The notes beneath the pieces are model-generated. The model searched no databases, had not been told where the DNA came from, and saw only the letters and a program-made list of their open reading frames with translations. A DNA stretch of 64,000 bases from Stutzerimonas urumqiensis (GTDB taxonomy: Bacteria; Pseudomonadota; Gammaproteobacteria; Pseudomonadales; Pseudomonadaceae): contig NZ_RBZQ01000007.1 of NCBI RefSeq assembly GCF_003640395.1, positions 1-64,000 on the forward strand, read 5' to 3'. Both the position numbers and the translations under genes were made by a program. Numbering within the stretch: position 1 is the first letter of the stretch; each line of letters opens with the position of its first letter. Positions 17,453 through 26,783 of this stretch are shown piece by piece.

Positions 17453-17820
17453 GTCCGGGCCTCCCTGCCGACCGGGCGGCGCAGCATCGGCACGAAGGCG
17501 AGGCTGAGCAGGGCGATCACGGCCAGCGCCAGCAAGCGCGGCAGCAGCGACCAGGGCTCGAGCCCGACTTCCCACAGCGCCCAGACGAGGGTGCCGGCGA
17601 ATACCAGCCAGTACAGCCAGACCCCGCTGATGCGCTGCATGAACATCAGCGCGCCGGAAACCAGCATGCCGGCGCCGGCGAGCAGGTAGTACCAGGAGCC
17701 GCCCAGCGCGATCAGCCAGAGCCCGCCCGCGGCGAGTGCCAGGCCGATCAGCGCGACGATGACGGCGAAGAGTTTGAGTGCCCAATAGGCGAAGCCGTGG
17801 GCGTTTGGAGACGCAGACAC
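17449..17820 (-). CDS. Membrane-anchor subunit of the split PQQ dehydrogenase
   Basis: This 123-residue protein is almost entirely hydrophobic, with about four to five membrane segments (WALKLFAVIVALIGLALA, LLAGAGMLVSGALMFM, VWLYWLVFAGTLVWALWEVG, LLALAVIALLSLAFVPML). The GVWLYWLVFAGTLVWALWEVG stretch is the signature of the N-terminal membrane domain of mGDH-type quinoproteins. It ends with a stop that overlaps the start of the catalytic gene (ATGA, 17449-17452), so the two are coupled. It probably supplies the membrane and quinone-docking part in trans. Confidence 0.85.
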   Translation of the reverse strand: MSASPNAHGFAYWALKLFAVIVALIGLALAAGGLWLIALGGSWYYLLAGAGMLVSGALMFMQRISGVWLYWLVFAGTLVWALWEVGLEPWSLLPRLLALAVIALLSLAFVPMLRRPVGREART

Positions 17821-18015
17821 GTAGCGCTTCCTCCCTTGTGACCGGTGGATGAGCGGCCGCCAGCAGACTGGCGGGGTGACTCAGGTTTGGGGTCGCAGGG
17901 CGCGCTCGGGTTCCATGAATGTTTCGATTTATTTCGTCGCTCCGGCAGGCGTCTGGCCCGACGACCTGGCGGAGGGCGATCTGTAGCGTCGCAGGGCCAG
18001 CGGTGTGCGCGTCGC
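17821..18015. other. Intergenic region upstream of the PQQ dehydrogenase pair
   Basis: This 195-bp gap holds the promoter side of the leftward PQQ dehydrogenase operon and the 3' side of the leftward acetyltransferase gene. I see no convincing promoter, terminator or repeat in it. Confidence 0.4.
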
Positions 18016-18519
18016 TCAGTCGTGCAGCGCGCGCACCATGTAGACCGCCGGGATGCGGTATGACGCCAGGTTCTTCGCCTGCGGCTGCTCCAGCTCGTCG
18101 TGCCGGCGATAGCCCAGGCGCGACCAGAAGCCGTGCGAGTCCTGTACCGAGACCAGCGCCGAATAGCGCATGCGGCGGGCCTTGGCCTGGCCGAGGTTGT
18201 GCTGCACCAGCGCCGGGCCGATGCCGCGGCCGCCGGCGCGGCGGGCGACGGCCAGGTCGTGGAGGTACAGGCAGTCGGCCTGCGGGTGCGGCTGGAAGGC
18301 GCCGTCGAGCGGCGTCACCTTGCCGACCCGCGACTGGTAGGCGAACAGGTAGCCGCAGACGCCGTCGGCATCTTCGGCGATCAGCGCATGCTCGCCGGCT
18401 TCGCTCAGGCGGGCGCGGATGACCGCTTCGGTTTCCAGGATGTCGGAGGAATAGGATTCGTGCTGGATGGCAAGCACGTGCGCAATGTCGCGCGCGTGCA
18501 TCTTTCGGACGGTGAACAT
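18016..18519 (-). CDS. GNAT family N-acetyltransferase
   Basis: A 167-residue GNAT protein with the acetyl-CoA binding motif A visible as LYLHDLAVARRAGGRGIGPALVQ (strand 4, then R-x-x-G-x-G). Motif B follows as the AKARRMRYSALVSVQDSHGFWSRLGYRR segment ending in the GFWSRLGY hallmark. It starts MFTVRKMHARDIAHVLAIQ. The substrate is unknown; single-domain GNATs of this size acetylate small amines, antibiotics or protein N-termini. It is transcribed leftwards between the PQQ dehydrogenase pair and an envelope lipoprotein gene, with no clear operon partner. Confidence 0.85.
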   Translation of the reverse strand: MFTVRKMHARDIAHVLAIQHESYSSDILETEAVIRARLSEAGEHALIAEDADGVCGYLFAYQSRVGKVTPLDGAFQPHPQADCLYLHDLAVARRAGGRGIGPALVQHNLGQAKARRMRYSALVSVQDSHGFWSRLGYRRHDELEQPQAKNLASYRIPAVYMVRALHD

Positions 18520-18618
18520 GAAACGGGCTCGAACGACACCGGGCGGGCTGGCCGACCGGCAGGGGCGCGGATCATACCCGAAGGCTCATGACGGCTAGAA
18601 GCGAGCCGACGAGCCGCC

Positions 18619-19335
18619 TCAGAACATGGCGTGCACCAGGCTGAGCTTCCAGAAATCCTGGCAATAGGCGTTCTGCCCGGAATAGGCGGCGCAGCCCGCG
18701 CCCTGCAAGCTGGTGCCGCTGTAGGAGAGGTCGAGCCGCGCGCCATTCCAGGGACGCGACAGGCTCAGCGACCAGTCCTCGAATGCGTCGATCGGTCGCG
18801 TGCCGATCATCACCGGCTGCTCGAGCAGGTGGGTGCCGAGCTTGACGCGCAGGTCCAGCCCGAACGGGTTCGCCAAGGCGAGATCGAGCAGCAGCGTGCC
18901 GTCGGTGCGGTCGGCCGCATAGGTCACGGCGGCGCCGAGCTGGTGGTCGTTCAGGGTCAGGCCGCTGTAGAACTGGTGTCGCTCGACGTCGATCTCGGGA
19001 AGGCTGTACTGGATCACGCCGAGTTCGTAGCCGAAGCGCTCGTCCAGTGGCTGGAAGACGCCGGCGTAGGCATTGAGCTCCAGCAATGATTCGTCGCGCA
19101 CGCCCATGCTCGGCGCCCAGCCGCCGACGTACCAGCCGTCGGCGTGAGTCAGGTCGAATCCGCCGTGAAAGGCGCCGATGCGCGCTGGCTGAATGAGGCC
19201 CTGCGCCATGCTGCGCGAGGGGCTCGTGCCCAGCGTCAGGTCGAAGTCGCCGAGCTCGCGTTCCATGCGTTGGGGCTGGGCGCAGCCGGTGATGAGCAGT
19301 GGCAGCAGAAGAAGCGGGGTCAAGAGCCGGGTCAT
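18619..19335 (-). CDS. TorF-like putative porin / envelope lipoprotein
   Basis: From ATG 19335 the 238-residue product has a lipoprotein signal ending LLPLLITGC, so it is probably lipidated on Cys18. The mature part consists of alternating beta-strand-like stretches (GAFHGGFDLTHADGWYVGGWAPSM, LELNAYAGVFQPLDERFGYELGVIQYSL, FYSGLTLNDHQLGAAVTYAA, WSLSLSRPWNGARLDLSYSG). This is the pattern of the TorF/Gcw_chp family of putative porins found in Pseudomonas and relatives. A lipobox on a putative barrel is unusual. The function is unknown. An upstream ATG would add residues without a signal, so the internal start is preferred. Confidence 0.7.
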   Translation of the reverse strand: MTRLLTPLLLLPLLITGCAQPQRMERELGDFDLTLGTSPSRSMAQGLIQPARIGAFHGGFDLTHADGWYVGGWAPSMGVRDESLLELNAYAGVFQPLDERFGYELGVIQYSLPEIDVERHQFYSGLTLNDHQLGAAVTYAADRTDGTLLLDLALANPFGLDLRVKLGTHLLEQPVMIGTRPIDAFEDWSLSLSRPWNGARLDLSYSGTSLQGAGCAAYSGQNAYCQDFWKLSLVHAMF

Positions 19336-19616
19336 GAGGGGTTCCGATCGTCGCGGCGGCGCGCGGGCGTCCTTGCCTGCCGAGCCTTTGGCGCGGCCGT
19401 GATGAATGAGCAATCGGGAGGATAGCCAGCCAAGCGCGGTGGCCGCGTCCGTTCGTCGGTTTCTGAGCTTTTGGCGCCTGCTTCTTGACGGGCGGTTCCG
19501 GGCGAATTCGAATAGCGGGCGCGACTCGCCGGTGGCGCCGGCCCGTCGCGACGTCGGGCATTTGCCGACCGACGTCGGTAAACTTAGCCGGCTAACTAAT
19601 TCGCCTGGATATCTTT
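19336..19616 (+). promoter_or_regulatory. Divergent intergenic region with two 12-bp palindromes
   Basis: Between the leftward lipoprotein gene and the rightward DMT transporter lie two perfect 12-bp palindromes, ACCGACGTCGGT (19568-19579) and TTAGCCGGCTAA (19584-19595). Their centres are 16 bp apart, and the second ends about 21 bp before the transporter TTG. They look like operator half-sites for a dimeric regulator. No regulator gene is adjacent. Confidence 0.45.
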
Positions 19617-20471
19617 TTGATCGCTCACCGACCGCTTCTCGGCATTTTGCTCATCCTGACCGCCACGCTGCTGCTGGCCTGTCACGACGGGCTGGCCAAG
19701 CACCTGACCGCCGGCAATCCGCTGCTGGTGGTGATCTGGGGCCGTTACATGATGCAGACCCTGCTGCTGCTCGCGGTGTTCGGGCCGAGCATGCGCGGCG
19801 GCCTGGTGCGGACCGGCCGCCCGCTGGCGCAGCTGGCGCGGGGCCTGAGTCTGGTGGCGATCAGCCTGCTGTTCGTCACCGGGCTGCGCTACATCCCGCT
19901 GGCCGAGGCGACCGCGGTGATCTTCCTGACGCCGGTGCTGGTCACCCTGGCCTCGGCCTGGCTGGGCGAGCCGATTCGCCGCGGCCACTGGGTCGCCGTC
20001 GGGCTGGGGCTGGCCGGTGTGCTGGTGATCGTCCGGCCCGGTGGCGCGCTGTTCACGCCGGCGATCCTGTTCCCGCTGGCGGCGGCGCTGTGCTTCACCG
20101 TCTATCAGATACTGACGCGCCGACTGGGCGGCACCGACCACGCCGTGACCAGCAACTTCCTGACCGCCGTGATCGGCAGCGTCACCCTGGGCACGGCGCT
20201 GCCGTTCCAATGGCAGGCGCCGTCGCTGGTCGACGGGCTGTCGATCGTCCTGCTCGGCCTGTTGGCGACGGTCGCGCACCTGCTGCTGACCCATGCGTTC
20301 CGCTTTGCCAGCGCGGCCACCCTGGCGCCGTTCACCTATGCGCAGATCGCCTTCGCCGCGCTCGTCAGCCTGGTCTTCTTCGGTCACGTGCCGGACGCCA
20401 CGGCGCTGCTCGGCATGGCGATCATCGCCAGCAGCGGCTTGTACATGGCCTACCTGCAACGCCAGGCCTGA
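19617..20471 (+). CDS. EamA/DMT-superfamily membrane transporter
   Basis: A 284-residue inner-membrane protein with ten predicted hydrophobic segments arranged as two EamA repeats. The first contains LEVEL-like [21 protein letters not shown] at its end, and the second the matching [18 protein letters not shown]. Members export amino acids, purines or other metabolites; the substrate cannot be read here. The start is TTG 19617, chosen because the first membrane helix ([19 protein letters not shown]) begins at once. It lies 71 bp before a PEP-mutase-like enzyme gene and an MFS exporter gene in the same direction, which may form one unit. Confidence 0.87.
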   Translation: MIAHRPLLGILLILTATLLLACHDGLAKHLTAGNPLLVVIWGRYMMQTLLLLAVFGPSMRGGLVRTGRPLAQLARGLSLVAISLLFVTGLRYIPLAEATAVIFLTPVLVTLASAWLGEPIRRGHWVAVGLGLAGVLVIVRPGGALFTPAILFPLAAALCFTVYQILTRRLGGTDHAVTSNFLTAVIGSVTLGTALPFQWQAPSLVDGLSIVLLGLLATVAHLLLTHAFRFASAATLAPFTYAQIAFAALVSLVFFGHVPDATALLGMAIIASSGLYMAYLQRQA

Positions 20472-20542
20472 CCCGGATCGAACCCGGCCTTCGCCCTGTC
20501 CGAAGGGAGAAGGCCCGAACGAATCACTCGAGGGATACCGAC

Positions 20543-21406
20543 ATGCAACCCATCTCGCACAACACCTTGCGCCGCGAATTCCGCCGTCTGATGGCGTCCG
20601 GCGACTGCTATGCCACCGCCTCCGTGTTCGACCCGATGTCGGCGCGCATCGCCGCGGACCTCGGCTTCGAACTCGGCATTCTCGGCGGCTCGGTCGCCTC
20701 GCTGCAGGTGCTCGCCGCACCGGACTTCGCGCTGATCACCCTCAGCGAGTTCGTCGAGCAGGCCGTGCGCATCGGCCGCGTCGCGCGGCTGCCGGTGATC
20801 GCCGATGCCGACCACGGCTACGGCAACGCGCTCAACGTGATGCGCACCATCACCGAACTGGAGCGCTCCGGCATCGCCGCGCTGACCATCGAGGACACCT
20901 TGCTGCCGGCCAAATTCGGCCACAAGTCCACCGACCTGATCGAAACGCCCGAGGCGGTCGGCAAGATCCGCGCGGCGCTCGAGGCGCGGGTCGATGCGGA
21001 CATGGCGATCTTCGCCCGCACCCACGCCGGCGTGATCGGCCCGGACGAGGTCATCGCCCGCACCCGCGCCTATGAAAAGGCTGGCGCCGACGGCATCTGC
21101 CTGGTCGGCATCGAGGATTTCGACCACCTGGAGCGGGTCACCGGCCACCTCGCCATCCCGCTGATGCTGGTCACCTACGGCAACCCCAAGCTGCGTGACC
21201 GGGAGCGCCTGGCGCGGATGGGCGTGCGGGTGGTGGTCAACGGCCATGCGGCCTACTTCGCCGCGATCAAGGCGACCTACGACTGCCTGCGCGAGCAGCG
21301 CCAGATCGACGCCTACGACCTCAGCGCCTCGGAGCTGTCGGTGAAATACTCGACCGCCGAGGAGTACATGGTCTGGGCCGAAAAATACATGCGGGTCATG
21401 GAGTGA
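20543..21406 (+). CDS. Oxaloacetate decarboxylase, isocitrate lyase/PEP mutase family
   Basis: A 287-residue TIM-barrel enzyme of the PEP mutase/isocitrate lyase superfamily. It resembles the P. aeruginosa oxaloacetate decarboxylase PA4872, which converts oxaloacetate to pyruvate and CO2. Visible features are [25 protein letters not shown], the metal-binding [23 protein letters not shown] and AIFARTHAG. The KKCGH motif of true isocitrate lyases and PEP mutases is replaced by FGHKST, as in the decarboxylase group. ATG 20543 follows an AGGGA ribosome site. The stop overlaps the MFS gene start by 4 bp. Confidence 0.85.
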   Translation: MQPISHNTLRREFRRLMASGDCYATASVFDPMSARIAADLGFELGILGGSVASLQVLAAPDFALITLSEFVEQAVRIGRVARLPVIADADHGYGNALNVMRTITELERSGIAALTIEDTLLPAKFGHKSTDLIETPEAVGKIRAALEARVDADMAIFARTHAGVIGPDEVIARTRAYEKAGADGICLVGIEDFDHLERVTGHLAIPLMLVTYGNPKLRDRERLARMGVRVVVNGHAAYFAAIKATYDCLREQRQIDAYDLSASELSVKYSTAEEYMVWAEKYMRVME

Positions 21407-22605
21407 CGGCCTCGCTGCCGGCCGCGCAGCGCGGCATCACCCTGCTGGTCGGCGTCGCCGCCTTCCTCGGCCCCTTCACCCAGACGGTCTACGCGCCGAT
21501 CCTGCCGGAGCTGGGCAGCGCGCTGTCGACCACGCCGTTTTTGATCAACCTCAGCATCTCGATCTTCACGCTGGTGCTGGCCTGGATGCAGATCGTCTAC
21601 GGCCCGCTGGTCGACAGCCGCGGCCGCCGACCCATCCTGCTGCTGGGGTTGGCGATCTACGTGGCGGCGTCGCTGGGCTGTTTTCTCTCGGATAGCATCG
21701 AGGCGCTGCTGGTGTTCCGGGCGTTGCAGGCCGTGGGCATCGCGGCGGGTGCGGTGGTGGCGGTCACCGTCATCGGCGACTGTTTCGAAGGGCCTGCCCG
21801 TGGCCGGGCGATGGGCAGTTTCCAGATGATGGTGGCGCTCGGCCCGGTGCTCGGGCCGGTGGCGGGTGGCTTCGTCGGCGAGCACTTCGACTATCACCAT
21901 GTCTTCCTGCTGCTGGTCGTCGTCGGCCTGGCCGTGCTCGCGCTGGTCGCCTGGCGGCTGCGCGAGACGCGCCCGGCGCAGGTGCAGGCGCGCGCGTTCC
22001 ATCCGCGCCAGTACCTCGACATCCTCGCCGACCGGCAGGGCCTGGCGATCATCCTGCTGAGTTTCGTGCAGTACTACGCCTTCTATAACTACCTGGTGTT
22101 CATGCCGCGCGTGCTGGATGACGTCTACGGCCTGAGCGCCAGCGAGAAGGGGCTGGTGTTCCTGCCGCTGTCGCTCGCGGTGGTGCTGGGCACCTTCAGC
22201 GGCGGACGGATTCTGGCGCATTGGCGTGCGCGGCCGATGCTGCTGGCGACCGCCACGCTCAACGCGCTGAGCCTGCTGCTGTTCCTGCTGGTGGCCGAGT
22301 GGTCGCTTGCCGCGCTGGTGGTGGCGGTGACGGTGTTCGGGCTGTTCCTCGGCCTGTCCCTGCCGGTGCAGACCAGCCTGCTGATGGATCTCTACACCGA
22401 CAACCGGGCCACCGCGGTCGGTGCCTACAACTTCTTCCGCTTCATGGGCATGGCCACCGGGCCGGTGCTCGGCTCCTGGCTGTTCGACGGCGGCGGGCTG
22501 GGCCTGCTGTACGGCTTCGGCGCGGCGTTCTTCCTGCTGGCGGTGGCGAACGCGGCGCTGCGGTTTCGCACGGCGGGCCGGAAGGCGACGGTCGTCCAGG
22601 ACTAG
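21403..22605 (+). CDS. MFS transporter, Bcr/CflA-like
   Basis: A 400-residue membrane protein with twelve hydrophobic segments. The MFS motif between helices 2 and 3 reads [17 protein letters not shown], and motif C in helix 5 reads [18 protein letters not shown], the antiporter signature of 12-TM drug/H+ exporters such as Bcr/CflA. The start is GTG 21403 overlapping the upstream stop as GTGA, so it is translationally coupled to the decarboxylase gene. That coupling suggests a shared metabolite or a stress role. The substrate is unknown. Confidence 0.87.
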   Translation: MTASLPAAQRGITLLVGVAAFLGPFTQTVYAPILPELGSALSTTPFLINLSISIFTLVLAWMQIVYGPLVDSRGRRPILLLGLAIYVAASLGCFLSDSIEALLVFRALQAVGIAAGAVVAVTVIGDCFEGPARGRAMGSFQMMVALGPVLGPVAGGFVGEHFDYHHVFLLLVVVGLAVLALVAWRLRETRPAQVQARAFHPRQYLDILADRQGLAIILLSFVQYYAFYNYLVFMPRVLDDVYGLSASEKGLVFLPLSLAVVLGTFSGGRILAHWRARPMLLATATLNALSLLLFLLVAEWSLAALVVAVTVFGLFLGLSLPVQTSLLMDLYTDNRATAVGAYNFFRFMGMATGPVLGSWLFDGGGLGLLYGFGAAFFLLAVANAALRFRTAGRKATVVQD

Positions 22606-22678
22606 CGGCGTCCGGGCCGTGTGAACCTCGCCCCGGCGGCAGGTCTCATGAACAGGCACGGGTGAAACGAGGTGCGAC

Positions 22679-22945
22679 ATGGCCAACGGCTGGGCGGGCG
22701 AGGGCGCGGTGCAGGAGCAGATCGACAGCACCGTGGAAGACGGCATCCGGCGTGCGCGCAGCCGATTGCGCGACGGCGAGGGTCTGACGCACTGCGAAGA
22801 CTGCGGCGAGCCGATCCCGGAGGCCCGGCGAGCCGCGGTCAGAGGCGTGCGGCTGTGCGTCGCCTGCCAGCGCGAGCGTGACCGCGACGAGGCCGTCTCC
22901 AGCGGCTACAACCGTCGCGGCAGCAAGGACAGTCAGCTGCGCTGA
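22679..22945 (+). CDS. DksA/TraR C4-type zinc finger protein, YbiI-like
   Basis: An 88-residue protein with a four-cysteine zinc finger CEDCGEPIPEARRAAVRG then CVACQRE (about residues 39-64), as in DksA/TraR proteins. It lacks the long coiled coil of DksA, so it is of the short YbiI class. Such proteins may act on RNA polymerase, but YbiI function is unknown. ATG 22679 has an ACGAGG ribosome site upstream. Its last 13 bp overlap the 3' end of the convergent histidine kinase gene. Confidence 0.85.
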   Translation: MANGWAGEGAVQEQIDSTVEDGIRRARSRLRDGEGLTHCEDCGEPIPEARRAAVRGVRLCVACQRERDRDEAVSSGYNRRGSKDSQLR

Positions 22946-24126
22946 TCCGGCGCCAGCGGCATGACGAAGGTGAACGTGGTGCCGGCCGCTTCGGTCGACT
23001 CGACCTGCATCGCGCCGCCATGCGAGCGGGCGATCTCGGCGGCGATGTAGAGCCCGAGCCCCAGCCCGCTCTTGGGCGCCTCGTCGCTCGATCGCCAGAA
23101 GGGCTGGAACAGGCCCTGCAGCCGCTCCGGCGGAATCGGCGTTCCCTCGTTGCTCACCGCCACCGTCAGCAGGTCGCCTTCACGAAGCGCGACGACCTCG
23201 ATGCGACCCGTCCTGGCGCCGTGTGCAACGGCGTTGGCCAGCAGGTTCGACAGGAGCTGCGCCAGTCGGTCGCGGTCGCAGCGCAGTGAACCGAGCGCGC
23301 CGATATAAGCGGTGATCGAGCGGTCCGGGTACGCCGCCTGGATTTCCGCCACCACCTGGCGCAGGGTCAGGTGCAGGTCGTCGCATTGGCTGACGGCGAG
23401 CGGCACGCCGTTGCCGAGGCGACCGCGCGCGAAATCGAGCACGTCGTCCACCAGCCGCGATGCACGCAGGGCGGCCGACAGAATCTGGCTGGCGATGTGG
23501 TTGATCGTCGGGTTTTCGCTGCGCCGCAACAGCAGCTCCGAACCGGAGGTGATCGCCGAGAGCGGATTGCGCAGGTCGTGCCCGAGCAGGGCGATGAACT
23601 GCTCGCGCAGATCGGCCGTGGCGCGGGCGTCGGTCAGCGCCGCCTCGGTTTCGCTGAAGGCCTCCTCGCGTTCGAGCTGCAAGGCGAGCAGCCGCGCGAA
23701 GGACTCCATCATGGGCAGGGTGGTGGGCGTGTCGAGGTTGCGAGGCAGCGGGTCGAGCGCGCAGAGGGTGCCGAAGAAGGTATTGTCGGTGCGATAGACA
23801 GGCACCGATATATAGCTCTGGAAGCCATACATCCGCGGCGTGTGGTGACCGCAGTAGTCCGGGTCCTCGCTCACGTTGCCGATGATGATCGGCCGGTGCG
23901 CCAGATGGACTTCCTTGCACAGCGTGGTGGCGATGTCGAGCTCGCTGCCGGCCTGGAGGCCAAAGTCGAGCCGGTCGTACACCGCGCAGGCGGTCCATGA
24001 ATCTTCGGTGACACGCGCGACGGCGGCGAAGCGCATGCTTGTGGTTTCGCTGATGACCTGCAAGATGGCGGGCACGGCGCTGATGCGCGCAACCGCGGCC
24101 AGATCCTGGCCGACCGAACGTTCCAT
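22933..24126 (-). CDS. GAF-domain sensor histidine kinase
   Basis: A 397-residue soluble kinase. Residues about 20-155 form a GAF domain (SMRFAAVARVTEDSWTACAVYD, YISVPVYRTDNTFFGTLCALDP). A short helical linker and the HisKA domain follow, with LGHDLRNPLSAI (H183 is the likely phosphate acceptor). The C-terminal HATPase domain shows LLSNLLANAVAHG (N box), VAVSNEGTPIP and SGLGLGLYIAAEIARSHGG (G2 box). There is no membrane segment and no adjacent response regulator gene, so it is an orphan kinase sensing a cytosolic signal. It is transcribed leftwards and converges on the zinc finger gene. Confidence 0.9.
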   Translation of the reverse strand: MERSVGQDLAAVARISAVPAILQVISETTSMRFAAVARVTEDSWTACAVYDRLDFGLQAGSELDIATTLCKEVHLAHRPIIIGNVSEDPDYCGHHTPRMYGFQSYISVPVYRTDNTFFGTLCALDPLPRNLDTPTTLPMMESFARLLALQLEREEAFSETEAALTDARATADLREQFIALLGHDLRNPLSAITSGSELLLRRSENPTINHIASQILSAALRASRLVDDVLDFARGRLGNGVPLAVSQCDDLHLTLRQVVAEIQAAYPDRSITAYIGALGSLRCDRDRLAQLLSNLLANAVAHGARTGRIEVVALREGDLLTVAVSNEGTPIPPERLQGLFQPFWRSSDEAPKSGLGLGLYIAAEIARSHGGAMQVESTEAAGTTFTFVMPLAPDQRS

Positions 24127-24201
24127 CCTTAACCGAGCTCCGAATCGGTAAGCGGGCCGGCGACTTTAACATGCGAGGGCGCGACCCTGGCCAGCCGGCG
24201 A

Positions 24202-24714
24202 TCAGGGCGTCTTGCGCCCCGGTGTCAGTACCAGCTGCATGAAGGTGAGGTCGAGCCAGCGGCCGAACTTGCAGCCGACCTGGCGCATCTGCCCGACGTG
24301 GATGAAGCCCAGCTGCTGGTGCATGTGCACCGAGGCGCGGTTTTCGCTCTCGATGGCGCCGACCATTACGTGCTTGCCGAGCTGGCGAGCGCGGTCGATC
24401 AGCGCCTGCATCAGTTGGCGACCCAGGCCGCTGCCGCGCTGGCCGTCACGCACATAGACCGAGTGCTCGACCGTGTGCCGGAACCCGTCATGCGGGCGCC
24501 ACGGGCCGAAGCTCGCGTAGCCGCAGACGTGTTCGTTGTCGCCGAGCGCGACCAGCACCGGATAGCCCTGCTCGCGTCGCTCGGCGAGCCAGGCACGGCG
24601 GTTGTCGAGGTCGACGGGGTGGTCGTTCCAGATCGCCGTGCCATTGAGCACCGCATCGTTGTAGATCTCCAGGATTCCGGCGAGATCGGCGTCCTGGGCA
24701 TCGCGTATCTGCAT
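24202..24714 (-). CDS. GNAT acetyltransferase, phosphinothricin acetyltransferase (PAT)-like
   Basis: From ATG 24714 the protein has 170 residues, opening MQIRDAQDADLAGILEIYNDAVLNGTAIWND, which is typical of the PAT/MnaT group (YNxAV...T...). Acetyl-CoA motif A is VYVRDGQRGSGLGRQLMQALID, and motif B is HVMVGAIESENRASVHMHQQLGF. E. coli and Pseudomonas relatives acetylate methionine sulfone and sulfoximine and phosphinothricin-like amino acids. The substrate here is inferred from the family. A longer upstream frame exists but lacks homologous sequence. Confidence 0.87.
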   Translation of the reverse strand: MQIRDAQDADLAGILEIYNDAVLNGTAIWNDHPVDLDNRRAWLAERREQGYPVLVALGDNEHVCGYASFGPWRPHDGFRHTVEHSVYVRDGQRGSGLGRQLMQALIDRARQLGKHVMVGAIESENRASVHMHQQLGFIHVGQMRQVGCKFGRWLDLTFMQLVLTPGRKTP

Positions 24715-24831
24715 GGAAAACCCTTGCTGTGAGGTGAAGCTGGGCGAGGCGGCCGCGCATGGACCGCCGCGAAGCGGGCCGGTCGAGCGCGCCGCCCCGC
24801 GCATGCCAAGCAGCGGGAGCCGGCGCGGCCC

Positions 24832-25919
<1,088 letters not shown>

Positions 25920-26783
25920 TTGAATCTACTTTTCCAGCAGGTGCTCAACGGCCTGACGCTCGGCAGCATCTACGGGCTGGTCGCCCTCGGGCTCACGCTG
26001 GTCTACGGCATCCTGCACATCCCCAACTTCGCCCACGGTGCGCTGTACATGGTCGGGGCCTTCGCCTCGTACTTCTTCATGACTGACCTGGGCCTGCACT
26101 ACTGGATCGCGATGCTGCTGTCGGGCGGCGTGGTCGCCGTGCTGGCAATGCTGTGCGAGCGGCTGGTGTTCCACCCGTTGCGCAACGCACCGCCAATCCA
26201 CGACAAGATCGCCGCGATCGGCATCCTGCTGTTCCTCGAGGCGGTGGTGCAGATGTTCTGGGGCTCGGACTTCCGCCGCATGGCCTCGCCGTTCGGCGGC
26301 ATCCTGCGCTTCGACGGGCTGATCATCCCCGAGCAGCGCCTGTTGATCATCGTCGGCGCCTTCACGCTGATGCTGGCGCTGCACCTGTTCCTGCGCAAGA
26401 CGATGCTCGGCTCGACCATCATCGCCATGGCCCAGAGCCGCGAGGGCGCCTTTCTCGTCGGCATCGACGCCAACCGGGTGGCGATGCTGACGTTCGCCAT
26501 CTCCGGCATGCTCGCCGCGTTCGCCGCGACCCTCTATGCGCCGATCAACCTGGTGTACCCGGCGATGGGGCACCTGGTGATCATGAAGGCCTTCGTCATC
26601 ATCGTGCTCGGCGGCATGGGCAGCATTCCCGGTGCGATCGTCGGGGCGATGATCCTCGGGTTCGCCGAGAGCTTCGGCGGCTTCTACCTGTCGTCGGACT
26701 ACAAGGACATCATCGCCTTCAGCCTGCTGGTGGTGATCCTCTCGTTCCGGCCGACCGGGCTGTTCGCCAAGGGGGCTCACTGA
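25920..26783 (+). CDS. Branched-chain amino acid-type ABC transporter permease (LivH family)
   Basis: First gene of a five-gene Liv-type import operon. The 287-residue polytopic membrane protein contains NLLFQQVLNGLTLGSIYGLVALGLTLVYG, IPNFAHGALYMVGAFASY and the cytoplasmic loop RNAPPIHDKIAAIGILLFLE typical of LivH. The EAA-like segment is FVIIVLGGMGSIPGAIVGAMILGF. The start is TTG 25920 with GGAG 11 nt upstream. The next gene overlaps its stop by one base. The ligand is not defined; the set could transport branched-chain amino acids, urea, amides or aromatic acids. Confidence 0.9.
   Translation: MNLLFQQVLNGLTLGSIYGLVALGLTLVYGILHIPNFAHGALYMVGAFASYFFMTDLGLHYWIAMLLSGGVVAVLAMLCERLVFHPLRNAPPIHDKIAAIGILLFLEAVVQMFWGSDFRRMASPFGGILRFDGLIIPEQRLLIIVGAFTLMLALHLFLRKTMLGSTIIAMAQSREGAFLVGIDANRVAMLTFAISGMLAAFAATLYAPINLVYPAMGHLVIMKAFVIIVLGGMGSIPGAIVGAMILGFAESFGGFYLSSDYKDIIAFSLLVVILSFRPTGLFAKGAH

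Noticed and set aside
15164-17689. An 841-codon open frame on the plus strand opposite the PQQ dehydrogenase
   Set aside because: An antisense frame produced by high GC content; its composition (Arg, His, Ala rich) has no domain signature.
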